Shown here piece after piece: positions 47,122-56,454 of a stretch of 64,000 nucleotides of DNA (position 1 is the stretch's first letter; every line of letters starts with the position of its first letter). The notes beneath the pieces are model-generated. The model was given only the letters and a program-made list of their open reading frames with translations, was not told the origin of the DNA and ran no database searches. The translations under genes were made by a program, and so were the position numbers. The stretch is from Thiosocius teredinicola. GTDB taxonomy: Bacteria > Pseudomonadota > Gammaproteobacteria > Chromatiales > Chromatiaceae. Where the stretch lies: positions 124,001 through 188,000 of the forward strand of contig NZ_CP019936.1 of NCBI RefSeq assembly GCF_002009425.1, given 5' to 3'.

Positions 47122-48708
47122 TCAGCTTTTCTCCTGCTGTTGGTCAGCCGGATGTTCGGCGGCGGCAAGGTTTTCGACTACGGTGAGTTCGGTGCCTTCG
47201 AGCACGGCCAGATCGTTGCGTTTGCGTTTGGCGCGATACAGTTGTTGATCGGCCTGTTGGTACATGACTTGGGGGCGAAGGGCGTGGCTGTCGCTGGCCA
47301 CCACGGCACCGATCGAGACTGTCAGTACATTGCTGACGCCGGTATTGCCGGCATGCACCAGACCCAATGCCTCGACGTTGCTGCGAACGGTTTCCAACAG
47401 TTTGGAGGAGCGTTCGACATCGAGGCCGATGAACAACAAAGCGAATTCTTCACCACCGAGCCGGAATGCATGGTCGTCCGGCCGGCGCATGGCAGAGGTC
47501 AATACGTCGGCAACCTGGGTCAGTGCGTAGTCGCCCTGCGGATGGCCGTACAGATCATTGAACGCTTTGAAATTGTCGACATCGATCACCGCCAGGGTCA
47601 GGTTGCAGCGATCGCGCCTTGCCCGACGCACGAGGTACTCAATCCGCTCATCATAGGCCCGCCTGTTGGGCAGGTCGGTGAGCTTGTCGATGCGCGACAA
47701 TTCCTCGATCCGCACTTTTTCCGTAATGTCTTCGTACAGCAGCATGAATTCCTGAACATTCAGGTGTTCATCGTGAACCGGGTGTGCCTCGAGCGAGAAA
47801 AACTTGGCGGCGATATCGGCATCGGCAGATTGGGCGCGGCCGAACCAGTTACGTCCGCTGCCACCGAAGTCGATAATGTCTTGCACCGACGGCGCATCTT
47901 CGCCGACCGGCAGTATGGCTTCTGCGCGCAGGCCCGGCAGCTTGCGCGGCGGTACGCTGAGCATGCGCGCCAACTGTCTGCTGGCGGTCTTGATCTGACC
48001 GGCGGTGTCCATGGTCGCCATGCCGATGTGCTCATCGATCAATTGCGATTGTCGCAATAGGGTTTGCTGGCTGCGGTGGAGGCGCATCATCGCCTTCTGC
48101 GTTATCCAGATCGACAACAGCAACACCAGTGCGAGCAACATGCCGAGCAGCAGAAAATAATTTTCGCGTCGTTCTGCTGCCTTGGCCTGGAACTCGCGGG
48201 CCTTGGCGACGGCGAAGTCCACGACATCCGTAGCCTGACGTTCCAGTGCCGCAGCCTGTTCTGCCTGTCTGCCTTGCGACAATGCTTTCGCCGCCTGGCG
48301 TTGGCCGGAGCGCACCAGGAAAATCACTTCGTCCCGTGAACTTCGCCATTCGGTGAATGCATCGTGAAAGGCGTGGATCTGCTCAGGATTGCCGAGAAAA
48401 CGGTCGAAGACCGTATCGAACTCGCGCAACACCTCGATATCACGATCACTGATGGTGCGCGCTTGCTTCAGGATGTTTTCATCCGATTCGAGCTGAATGA
48501 TGTCTTTCATCATGCCGCGCATGGAGGCGAGATGGATGCGGATGTTCTTGACTGCGTTGCTGACCGCAAACGGATGTCGATACAGTCGTTCGACATCACG
48601 ATTGAGGTCGAAGACCGCATAAATGGCAGACAGGCCCATCCCGAGGAACAGAGCGATAATCAAACTGATCGCTGAATACAACGTCCTGTTGTCTTGTCGC
48701 ATACCCAT
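47122..48708 (-). CDS. Membrane GGDEF-type diguanylate cyclase
   Basis: This 528-residue protein has two membrane helices (about 12-32 and 185-205) around a helical periplasmic sensor of the four-helix-bundle type, a PAS-like region (about 225-350) and a GGDEF domain (about 355-515) with the motif GGEEF in RLGGEEFALLF. It should make c-di-GMP; no EAL domain is present. The ATG at 48708 is supported by AGGTGA upstream; a GTG nine bases earlier is possible. It ends 70 bases from hemF on the same strand. Confidence 0.9.
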   Translation of the reverse strand: MGMRQDNRTLYSAISLIIALFLGMGLSAIYAVFDLNRDVERLYRHPFAVSNAVKNIRIHLASMRGMMKDIIQLESDENILKQARTISDRDIEVLREFDTVFDRFLGNPEQIHAFHDAFTEWRSSRDEVIFLVRSGQRQAAKALSQGRQAEQAAALERQATDVVDFAVAKAREFQAKAAERRENYFLLLGMLLALVLLLSIWITQKAMMRLHRSQQTLLRQSQLIDEHIGMATMDTAGQIKTASRQLARMLSVPPRKLPGLRAEAILPVGEDAPSVQDIIDFGGSGRNWFGRAQSADADIAAKFFSLEAHPVHDEHLNVQEFMLLYEDITEKVRIEELSRIDKLTDLPNRRAYDERIEYLVRRARRDRCNLTLAVIDVDNFKAFNDLYGHPQGDYALTQVADVLTSAMRRPDDHAFRLGGEEFALLFIGLDVERSSKLLETVRSNVEALGLVHAGNTGVSNVLTVSIGAVVASDSHALRPQVMYQQADQQLYRAKRKRNDLAVLEGTELTVVENLAAAEHPADQQQEKS

Positions 48709-48841
48709 GCGGCTCACCTAAAATCGACCGCTATCGGATCTGCGGCGTTGTAGAACCAGTGTAGACGTCGCAGCCCGCGTCGGCTGTCAAACTCCGTGGA
48801 GATTCGCGAAAATTGGCGTCCTTCGAGAACGCCGGGATTGT

Positions 48842-49408
48842 CTAAGCAGGTCTGACGGTGCGTCCCGTCGCCGCGTCGCGAATCTCGGTCGGGCGTGCCC
48901 GCCCACCGGTCTTGCCGTTCAGGATCGCATCGATGCCTGGGCATCGGCGTCTTGCCTGCAGTGCGGTGCGCGCCGGGGGTCTGCCGCTGGCATTGGCGCT
49001 GGTCGATACGATCGGACCGCCAAAGGCATCGCAAAGGGCAGCGGCGACGGGATGTGCCGTTACGCGAACCGCGATGGTTGTGTGTTCGCCACGCAACCAC
49101 TTTGGTGTTTCGGGCCGGGTCGGCAGCAACCAGGTCACAGGGCCGGGCCAGGTCGCCTCCAGTTCGGCGCGCAACACGGTACTCGGTATCGAAACGAAGG
49201 GCAGTAGCTGGCTGATATCGCTGGCGATCAGGATCAGGCCTTTCTCGACGGGACGTTGTTTGATTGCCAGCAGTCGATAGACCGCGCGCCGATTCAGCGG
49301 GTCGCAACCCAAGCCGAATACGGCCTCGGTGGGGTAGGCGATGACCGCGCCCTCGCGCAGCAGGCGAGCGGCGAGTCGCAGGCGAAAATGATCGGGGCGA
49401 TCAGTCAT
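48842..49408 (-). CDS. tsaC: Threonylcarbamoyl-AMP synthase (YrdC/Sua5)
   Basis: TsaC makes threonylcarbamoyl-AMP for the t6A modification of tRNAs that read ANN codons. The 188-residue protein has only the YrdC domain, as in E. coli TsaC. AYPTEAVFGLGCDP, IKQRPVEKGLILIASD and STSANASGRPPA are visible. It is followed upstream by topA on the same strand, with 45 bases between them. Confidence 0.93.
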   Translation of the reverse strand: MTDRPDHFRLRLAARLLREGAVIAYPTEAVFGLGCDPLNRRAVYRLLAIKQRPVEKGLILIASDISQLLPFVSIPSTVLRAELEATWPGPVTWLLPTRPETPKWLRGEHTTIAVRVTAHPVAAALCDAFGGPIVSTSANASGRPPARTALQARRRCPGIDAILNGKTGGRARPTEIRDAATGRTVRPA

Positions 49409-49453
49409 CGGTCGTCGGCTGACCTGCCGGCCGCTGCAACTCTTACACGTCGA

Positions 49454-51751
49454 TCAGCTATCGCTGGGCGTGTCGGCCGGTGCTTCATAGCTTTCGGCAA
49501 AGGAGCAGTCCTGCTGTGGACAGACTTTTTGCGTACCACTGCGCTTGGTTGTCTTGATCGTCAGGATCGGCCAACCGCAGCTTGGGCAGTTTTCCGCCAC
49601 CGGTTCGTTCCATACCGCGTAGTCACACTTCGGGTAGGTGGAGCAGGAATAGAAGATCTTGCCGCGGCGTGACTTGCGTTGCATCAGCGTGCCTTTGTGG
49701 CACTTGGGGCACTTCACGCCGGTGTCTTTCGGCTTTTCGAGAGGTTCGATGAAGCGGCACTTGGGGTAGCCGGAACAGCCGATGAACTTGCCGTATCGTC
49801 CCTGCTTGAACACCAGCTCGCTGCCGCACTCTGGGCAATCGCGCCCGACCTTTTCGGGTTCGGCCGAGGCCGAGCCGTCGTCATCCAGGTTGCGCGTGTA
49901 GTCGCATTCGGGATAGTTCGTGCAACCGATGAAGCGACCGTTGCGGCCCAGCCGGATCGCCAGTTGGCCGTCGCATTTCGGGCATTTCTCGTCGATCTTT
50001 TCCTGGGTGACGTCCGAGCGCTGGACGTTTTCTTGGGTATGGTCGATGCGGTCTTTGAACGGCTGCCAGAATTTCTCCAGCAGCGGAATCCACTCTTCCT
50101 CGCCGCGCGATACGGCATCCAACTCGTCTTCAAGGCGGGCGGTGAAGTCGTAGTCGACGTATTGCGTGAAATAGTTGGTCAGGAACTTATTTACCACACG
50201 ACCGACGTCGGTCGGGATGAAGCGTTTCTTGTCCATCTCGACGTATTCGCGATCTTGCAGCGTCGAAATGATCGAGGCGTAGGTCGAGGGGCGGCCGATA
50301 CCGAACTCCTCGAGCGCCTTGACCAGGCTGGCCTCGCTGTAGCGCGGTGGCGGCTCGGTGAAGTGCTGTTCGGGCCGGATCTTGTTCAGCGAGACCTTCT
50401 CGCCTTCGCTCAGCGGCGGCAGCATCTTTTCGTCGTCTTCACCCGGCTTGGCGTCGTCGGTGCCTTCTAGGTAGACCTGGATGAAGCCCGGGCTGGCGAT
50501 GGTAGAGCCATTGGCGCGGAACACGTTGCCGTCGCCTGCGCCCAGGTCGGCGGCGACAGTGTCGATGGTCGCATGGATCATCTGGCAGGCCACGGTTCGC
50601 TTCCAGATCAGGCTGTAGAGCTTGAGCTGGTCCTTATCGAGGTGCTTAGCGATCTCGTCGGGCACGTTCAAGGCAGACGTCGGGCGGATTGCCTCGTGCG
50701 CCTCTTGCGCATTCTTGGCCTTGGTCTTGAACTGGCGTGGTGCCTTTGGCAATTGGTCTTTGCCGTACTTGTCGCCGATAAAGCCGCGCAGCTCAGCGAC
50801 GGCCTCGTCTGCGAGGTTGACCGAGTCGGTACGCATATAGGTAATCAGGCCGACCGCGCCGCTGCCGATATCTACGCCCTCGTACAGTTGCTGCGCGATG
50901 CGCATCGTGCGCTGCGCGGTGAAGCCGAGCTTGCGCGAGGCCTCCTGTTGTAGCGTCGAGGTCGTGAACGGCGCCGCCGGGTTGCGCTTGCGCTGCTTCT
51001 TTTCGACCTTGAGGACATCGAGCTTGCCACCGGCCGCCGCGTGCAGCGCGGTTTCGATCTCGGTGGCGCGGTCGCCGTTGGTGACGGAAAACTGGGACAG
51101 CTTCTCGTTGGCGAAATGGGTCAGCTTGGCGCTGAACGCCTGGCCGTCTTTCTCGGTGTCGGCCTCGATGGTCCAGTATTCGCGGGCCTTGAAGGCCTCG
51201 ATTTCTTCTTCGCGTTCGCAGATCAGGCGCAATGCCGGGCTCTGCACGCGACCGGCCGACAGGCCGCGGCGGACCTTCTTCCACAGCAGCGGCGACAGGT
51301 TGAAACCGACCAGGTAGTCGAGCGCGCGCCGTGCCTGCTGCGCGTTGACCAGGTCCATCGACAGTTCGCGCGGATGGGCCACGGCGTCCTGCACGGCCTT
51401 CTTGGTGATCTCGTTGAACACCACGCGGTGGACCGGTTTGTCCTTGAGCGCGCGCTTGGTCTTGAGCAGTTCGTACAGATGCCAGGAGATGGCCTCGCCC
51501 TCGCGGTCCGGGTCGGTTGCGAGGTACAGGGCATCGGAGTTTTTCAGCTTGGTCGTGATCGCCTTGACATGCTTGTCGTTGCGGTCGATCACCTGGTACT
51601 TCATGGCGAACTCGTTGGCAGGGTCGACCGCGCCCTCTTTGGGCACCAGGTCGCGCACGTGGCCGTACGAGGCCAGGACCTCGAAGTCCTTGCCAAGGTA
51701 TTTCTTGATTGTCTTCGCTTTGGCCGGCGATTCGACAATTACCAGGTTCAT
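49454..51751 (-). CDS. topA: DNA topoisomerase I
   Basis: TopA relaxes negative supercoils. The 765-residue protein begins MNLVIVESPAKAKTIKKYLG (TOPRIM domain, about 1-140). The active-site tyrosine lies in GLITYMRTDSV. Four zinc-finger-like C4 repeats end it (CPKCDGQL, CPECGSELV, CPKCHKGTL, CPSCGWPIL). I chose the ATG at 51751, since the upstream extension is unrelated. A strong intrinsic terminator on the same strand ends only 18 bases before this ATG, an unusual arrangement that implies transcription has to read through it. Confidence 0.97.
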   Translation of the reverse strand: MNLVIVESPAKAKTIKKYLGKDFEVLASYGHVRDLVPKEGAVDPANEFAMKYQVIDRNDKHVKAITTKLKNSDALYLATDPDREGEAISWHLYELLKTKRALKDKPVHRVVFNEITKKAVQDAVAHPRELSMDLVNAQQARRALDYLVGFNLSPLLWKKVRRGLSAGRVQSPALRLICEREEEIEAFKAREYWTIEADTEKDGQAFSAKLTHFANEKLSQFSVTNGDRATEIETALHAAAGGKLDVLKVEKKQRKRNPAAPFTTSTLQQEASRKLGFTAQRTMRIAQQLYEGVDIGSGAVGLITYMRTDSVNLADEAVAELRGFIGDKYGKDQLPKAPRQFKTKAKNAQEAHEAIRPTSALNVPDEIAKHLDKDQLKLYSLIWKRTVACQMIHATIDTVAADLGAGDGNVFRANGSTIASPGFIQVYLEGTDDAKPGEDDEKMLPPLSEGEKVSLNKIRPEQHFTEPPPRYSEASLVKALEEFGIGRPSTYASIISTLQDREYVEMDKKRFIPTDVGRVVNKFLTNYFTQYVDYDFTARLEDELDAVSRGEEEWIPLLEKFWQPFKDRIDHTQENVQRSDVTQEKIDEKCPKCDGQLAIRLGRNGRFIGCTNYPECDYTRNLDDDGSASAEPEKVGRDCPECGSELVFKQGRYGKFIGCSGYPKCRFIEPLEKPKDTGVKCPKCHKGTLMQRKSRRGKIFYSCSTYPKCDYAVWNEPVAENCPSCGWPILTIKTTKRSGTQKVCPQQDCSFAESYEAPADTPSDS

Positions 51752-51769
51752 CGTTGTAACTGCTCTGTC

Positions 51770-51799
51770 AAAAAAACCCGCACCTGGCGTCGGTACGGG
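51770..51799 (-). terminator. Intrinsic terminator just upstream of topA
   Basis: On the minus strand an eight-pair stem (51792-51799 with 51777-51784, one G-U pair) has a seven-base loop and seven T (51770-51776). It lies 18 bases before the topA start, too close for a promoter in between. It may end the smg transcript, or act as an attenuator in the topA leader. Confidence 0.75.
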
Positions 51800-51966
51800 T
51801 CGGGTGTTTTTCAACAAGGACCGGCGCGGGTTATGCCATTCTGAGCATGCGCAGGCCGACTTGCTTTTTTATACGGATAGCCGCCAAGCGGAAGTGATGT
51901 CAAGCGCGAATTGCCGCGCTTGACCAAATATGCGCCCCCGGCCACGGACCGGAAGCGTTAAGAAAA

Positions 51967-52446
51967 TCAATGCAGATAAACGGGTTCGCCGTTGTAGACA
52001 AGCTCTTCCATCAGGGCGAACGCATTCTCCTGACCCGGTTGGTTCAGCAGGACCAGGAGCACGATCCATTTGACGTCATCCGCGGTCAGCTCTTCGGTTT
52101 CCAGCGCCATGGCCCGCTCGATGACCAGCTCGCGGCTCATCGGGTCGAGGATGCCGGTCTGCTCCAGGTACAGCAGCATGCCCTGGATCTCGAGATCCAT
52201 GCGCTGCTGCTCGCGCTCGCTGTAAATGCGCATCGAGCGGTTGGGCTGCGCGTCACCGTACGCCAGCGACCCCTGCCGCCACGCCAGCTCGTCGAGCCAG
52301 TTGAACGCTTTTTTGATCTCGCCTTGCGGGAATCCAGCCTGGACCAGTTCTTCTTCCAGCATGATCTGATCGGTCGGAACGGACTCCTCAGCATCCATGT
52401 AGTTCTCGTAGATATAGATCAGGACGTCGATGACGTTTTCGTTCAC
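51967..52446 (-). CDS. smg: Smg family protein (DUF494)
   Basis: This 159-residue helical protein has MNENVIDVLIYIYENYMDAE at its start and ADDVKWIVLLVLLNQPGQENAF near its end, the Smg/DUF494 pattern. Its role is unknown; it is kept next to dprA and topA in many gammaproteobacteria. It follows dprA by 85 bases on the same strand. Confidence 0.95.
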   Translation of the reverse strand: MNENVIDVLIYIYENYMDAEESVPTDQIMLEEELVQAGFPQGEIKKAFNWLDELAWRQGSLAYGDAQPNRSMRIYSEREQQRMDLEIQGMLLYLEQTGILDPMSRELVIERAMALETEELTADDVKWIVLLVLLNQPGQENAFALMEELVYNGEPVYLH

Positions 52447-52531
52447 GGCAATCTTCCTGGCGGAGAAAGGGGGGCCTCGGAGGACGACGGACTGTGTCCC
52501 GTGTTTGGGCCGATTAGGGCAGGGTTAGGGT

Positions 52532-53647
52532 TCACTCAGCGCTATTTCCAATACGTGTGAACAATCCACCTGCGGCCGATGATACATGACCTTGCAGTTC
52601 GAGCAACAGCAGGATCGATGACACCTCGGCCGCGGGGAAGCCGGTTCGCGCCACCAACTCATCCGTTGTCGTGGGATCATAGCCCATGGCGTCCAGAATG
52701 ACCTGATGTTGGGGATCAATATTCCCAGTTTTTTCAGGGAATTGCAGCTCGTTCTGCGGTGCCGGCACAAAGCCCTCGCCGAGCAGCGGAGCGAGCTCTT
52801 CGAGCACGTGATCCGCGGTTTCTACAAGCTTTGCGCCATCGCGGATCAGGGCGTGGCAGCCGCGCGCCAGGGGGTTATGGATGGAGCCGGGAATGGCGAA
52901 GATTTCGCGTCCGGCCTCGCCCGCGAGGCGGGCGGTGATCAGCGAGCCACTCTTGAGGGCGGCCTCGACCACCAGGGTGCCCAGGCTGAGACCGGCAAGG
53001 ATCCGGTTGCGGCGCGGGAAGTTGCCCGGCAGTGGGGCGGTGCCGGTCGGAAACTCCGATACCAGCAAGCCGTTCATTGCTATCTGATGGGCGAGCGAGC
53101 GGTTTTTGGCTGGGTAGACGCGGTCCAGCCCCGTCCCGGTCACCGCCAGTGTCAGGCCGTCCGCATCGAGGGCCCCCTGGTGGGCGGCGGCATCGATGCC
53201 CATCGCCAGTCCGCTGGCGATAACCAGTCCCGCTCCGGCCAGGTGCTCGGCGAACTCGCGTGCAGCCCGTGCGCCACCGGTGCTCGGGTTGCGGCTGCCG
53301 ACGACGGCGAGTTGGGGCAGGGGCAACAGGTCGGGGTCGCCATGCAGGAACAACAGCGAAGGCGGATTGGCCAGCTGGCGCAGACGGTCCGGATAGTCTC
53401 GATCGGTAATCCGCAGCAGATGGTTGCGCGGCTGCTCGAGCCACGCCATGTCGGCCTCTGCCCCCTGCCAATCGGGCTCACGCAGGTAGTCGGCCAGTGA
53501 CGGCGGTAGCGATGGGGGTGGATGGTCGATCAGTTGCCGGGCGGGTATGCCGTCGGCAAGCAGTGGGTTCAGGGTTTGGCAGCCAATGCCTGGTGCGCGC
53601 AGCAGCACGCACCAGGCGGCCAGTTCATCGTTGGGGGTTGAGTCCAT
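52532..53647 (-). CDS. dprA: DNA processing protein DprA
   Basis: DprA loads RecA on incoming single-stranded DNA during transformation. The 371-residue protein has the Rossmann-like core with VVGSRNPSTGGARAAREFAE and IASGLAMGIDAAAHQGAL, and a C-terminal winged helix (about 310-370). It lies 23 bases from the end of the LysM gene on the same strand. Competence genes such as comEC or pil genes are not in the window. Confidence 0.95.
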   Translation of the reverse strand: MDSTPNDELAAWCVLLRAPGIGCQTLNPLLADGIPARQLIDHPPPSLPPSLADYLREPDWQGAEADMAWLEQPRNHLLRITDRDYPDRLRQLANPPSLLFLHGDPDLLPLPQLAVVGSRNPSTGGARAAREFAEHLAGAGLVIASGLAMGIDAAAHQGALDADGLTLAVTGTGLDRVYPAKNRSLAHQIAMNGLLVSEFPTGTAPLPGNFPRRNRILAGLSLGTLVVEAALKSGSLITARLAGEAGREIFAIPGSIHNPLARGCHALIRDGAKLVETADHVLEELAPLLGEGFVPAPQNELQFPEKTGNIDPQHQVILDAMGYDPTTTDELVARTGFPAAEVSSILLLLELQGHVSSAAGGLFTRIGNSAE

Positions 53648-53670
53648 TCAACCTCGCTTTGGGTCAGGAG

Positions 53671-54699
53671 TCAGGGATTGCGGACCTTGTCATTGACGTG
53701 CATGACGCGGGTTGCGTGCATGATAAGTCCGAAGCTGACCCGTTCGAAAGTACGGAACACCATCATCAGGCCGGCTTCCTCGTCCGGCAGTTGCACGGTG
53801 TCGCGCGAATCCGGCGTTACCACGTCGCGGATCTCTTCGCCCTTCTGGTCGACGCGCAGCACGGTACCGGCCGCGATGCCGTCGGCTTCACCGCGGTCGA
53901 TGACCACGATGTTGTACTGGCCGATCTGGCTGACGCCATTCATCACGGAGATGATGCTGCCTTCGACCGGAGCGATCGGGGCGTGCGGGGTGAAGTTGAC
54001 CGAGGCGCGTTCCTCACCGGCCGGCATCAGCCGATCGCCGATCACCGCCTCGAGTTCGGTCGAGTTGATGAATACGGTGGCTGGATCGCCGGTGCGGTGC
54101 AGTTCCGAGGTGCCGATGTAAACCGCCTCGTAGCCCAGAATTTCACCGGTTTCAGCGTCCTTGTACGGGCCACCGGGACGCACGATTTCGTACTTGGTCG
54201 GCTGATCCTGCTCGATGGCGCGGACATAGGCCTTCTGGCCGGCACCGCCGAGAATGTGCTCGTCGGCGAAGTCGACGATGTAAGGCGCGGTGTCGAGCTG
54301 GTTTTCGTCCATCACGTACGGGCGGGTCAGGAACGGACCGATTGCGTCGATCGGCACGGTCGGTATGGCGCCGTCCCACGGCGTTGAACGCACCCGCGGC
54401 GACAGCTTCAGCGGTCCGCGGCGCAGGCGCAGTTGCGGCTTGCCGTCGATGTAGACCAATTCGAGCACATCACCGGGATAGATCAGATGCGGATTGGCGA
54501 TCTGCTGGTTGACGTGCCAGATCTCCGGCCAGCGCCATGGGCTACGCAAAAAGCGCCCTGAGATGTCCCAGAGCGTGTCGCCCTTGACGACGGTGTAGTG
54601 ATCGGGGTGGTCGGCTTTCAGCAGATCCTCTGCCATTGCGATGGGCATCGTGAGAGCACACGACAACAGCAGAATCAAACTTTTACAGGCTTTAAACAT
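53671..54699 (-). CDS. LysM-domain exported protein
   Basis: This 342-residue protein has a signal peptide (MFKACKSLILLLSCALTMPIAMA), an N-terminal LysM domain (about 30-90, HYTVVKGDTLWDISGRFL and IYPGDVL), and a beta-rich remainder of about 250 residues with YEAVYIGTSELHRTGDPATVF. LysM binds peptidoglycan. It sits between def (divergent) and dprA, a conserved arrangement. The ATG at 54699 is preferred as it starts the signal peptide. Confidence 0.92.
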   Translation of the reverse strand: MFKACKSLILLLSCALTMPIAMAEDLLKADHPDHYTVVKGDTLWDISGRFLRSPWRWPEIWHVNQQIANPHLIYPGDVLELVYIDGKPQLRLRRGPLKLSPRVRSTPWDGAIPTVPIDAIGPFLTRPYVMDENQLDTAPYIVDFADEHILGGAGQKAYVRAIEQDQPTKYEIVRPGGPYKDAETGEILGYEAVYIGTSELHRTGDPATVFINSTELEAVIGDRLMPAGEERASVNFTPHAPIAPVEGSIISVMNGVSQIGQYNIVVIDRGEADGIAAGTVLRVDQKGEEIRDVVTPDSRDTVQLPDEEAGLMMVFRTFERVSFGLIMHATRVMHVNDKVRNP

Positions 54700-54887
54700 G
54701 GAATTCCCTTGGCGCAATGGCGACTTCTGGACGGTCAAAAAGATTCGATTGCGGTATTATTTACGGCCTGGATGCCCTCACTCTTTAGGGTGATTGATCC
54801 CAAACCGTGATTTTCCGGCGAAATTCTAGCCTATACAGCTGTCTAGAAGTCATTTTTGAGCCCTAACTATAGAACGCGAGAGAGAAC

Positions 54888-55418
54888 ATGGCGATCCTCG
54901 ATATCCTGCACTTTCCGGATGCCCGTCTGCGCAATGTCGCCAAACCGGTGACCGAGGTGGACGACTCGGTGCGCAAACTGATCGACGACATGTTCGAGAC
55001 GATGTACGACGCGCCAGGCATCGGTCTGGCAGCCATCCAGGTTAACGATCCGCGCCGAGTGATCGTCGTCGACACATCCGAGGAGCGCAACGCCCCGCTC
55101 GCGCTGGTGAATCCGCAAATCGTTGAAAAACAAGGCGAAGAAGAGATGGACGAGGGCTGCCTATCGGTGCCGGGCGTGTATGAGACGGTACAGCGGGCCG
55201 AGAAGGTGCGGGTACGCGCCCTCGACCGGGACGGCAAGCAGTTCGAGATGGATGTCGACGGCCTGTTGGCGGTCTGCATTCAGCATGAGATCGACCACCT
55301 CGACGGCAAACTTTTTGTTGACTACCTGTCCAACCTGAAGCGCCAGCGGATTCGCAAGAAGCTGGAAAAAGAGGCTCGCCAGTCCGGCGAAAAGCCGCAA
55401 AAGCGACGCGCGATCTAG
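54888..55418 (+). CDS. def: Peptide deformylase
   Basis: Def removes the formyl group from nascent proteins. The 176-residue protein has GIGLAAIQV (45-52), EGCLS with C91 and HEIDH with H133, E134 and H137, which hold the metal. It starts a run of translation-related genes followed by fmt after 100 bases, and is divergent from the LysM gene. Confidence 0.98.
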   Translation: MAILDILHFPDARLRNVAKPVTEVDDSVRKLIDDMFETMYDAPGIGLAAIQVNDPRRVIVVDTSEERNAPLALVNPQIVEKQGEEEMDEGCLSVPGVYETVQRAEKVRVRALDRDGKQFEMDVDGLLAVCIQHEIDHLDGKLFVDYLSNLKRQRIRKKLEKEARQSGEKPQKRRAI

Positions 55419-55518
55419 TCTTCGGCATCTCCGGCGACACCAGGCCGGGCCGTCCTGCCCGACATGTGAACGGTTCGGCGGGATTGATCTCTTGCGAATT
55501 TAAATCTGACCACGCGCC

Positions 55519-56454
55519 ATGACTGACTCAAAACGCATCATCTTCGCCGGCACGCCGGACTTCTCGGTGCCACCGCTGCGCGCGCTGCTCGCGTCGCCCC
55601 ACCAGGTCGTGGCCGTGTACACCCAGCCGGACCGCCCCGCCGGGCGCGGCCGCAAACTCAGCCCGAGCCCGGTCAAAGAAGTAGCGGTGGATGCCGGCAT
55701 CCCGGTATACCAGCCGGTCAACTTCAAAGAGCCCGCCGATGTGGAGGCACTCAAGGCGCTCAACGCCGATCTGATGGTCGTCGTGGCCTACGGTCTGCTG
55801 CTGCCCAAATCGGTGCTCGATGCCCCGCGGCGCGGCTGCGTGAATATCCATGCCTCGGTATTGCCGCGCTGGCGTGGTGCTGCACCCATCCAGCGCGCCG
55901 TGCTGGCCGGAGACAAGGTGTCGGGCGTGACCATCATGCAGATGGAAGAAGGGCTGGACACCGGCCCGATGTACCTGATCGAAGAGGTTGAGCTGCATGA
56001 CAGCGAGACCGGCGGCAGCCTGCATGATCGACTGTCGGAACTCGGGGCAGATGCGCTGATGAAGGCACTGCCGGGGATTCTCGACGGCAGTTCACGGCCC
56101 GAACCGCAGGATGACAGCCTGAGCTGTTATGCCAAAAAGTTGGACAAGTCTGAGGCCTGGATCGACTGGTCGCGGCCGGCGCAGGACATCGAGCGCCAGG
56201 TTCGCGCCTTCAATCCCTGGCCGGTGGCACAGACACGTTTCGAAGATGCCAACCTGCGTGTCTGGCGTGCCCACGCCATCGGCGGTGTTGCAGGCACGCC
56301 CGGCACCGTCATGAATGCCACGCGCAGCGGCGTCGATGTCGCTACCGGCGACGGCCTGCTGCGGATCACCGAACTGCAGCTACCGGGCAAGCGTGCCATG
56401 GGTGCGCAGGACTTCATCAATGCCAACAGTATCCAGGGCATGTTGCTTGGCTGA
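55519..56454 (+). CDS. fmt: Methionyl-tRNA formyltransferase
   Basis: Fmt formylates initiator Met-tRNA using 10-formyl-tetrahydrofolate. The 311-residue protein has the formyltransferase core with NIHASVLPRWRGAAPIQRAV and EEGLDTGPM, and a C-terminal OB-like tRNA-binding domain. It pairs with def, the reverse reaction on peptides. It overlaps the start of rsmB by eight bases. Confidence 0.97.
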   Translation: MTDSKRIIFAGTPDFSVPPLRALLASPHQVVAVYTQPDRPAGRGRKLSPSPVKEVAVDAGIPVYQPVNFKEPADVEALKALNADLMVVVAYGLLLPKSVLDAPRRGCVNIHASVLPRWRGAAPIQRAVLAGDKVSGVTIMQMEEGLDTGPMYLIEEVELHDSETGGSLHDRLSELGADALMKALPGILDGSSRPEPQDDSLSCYAKKLDKSEAWIDWSRPAQDIERQVRAFNPWPVAQTRFEDANLRVWRAHAIGGVAGTPGTVMNATRSGVDVATGDGLLRITELQLPGKRAMGAQDFINANSIQGMLLG

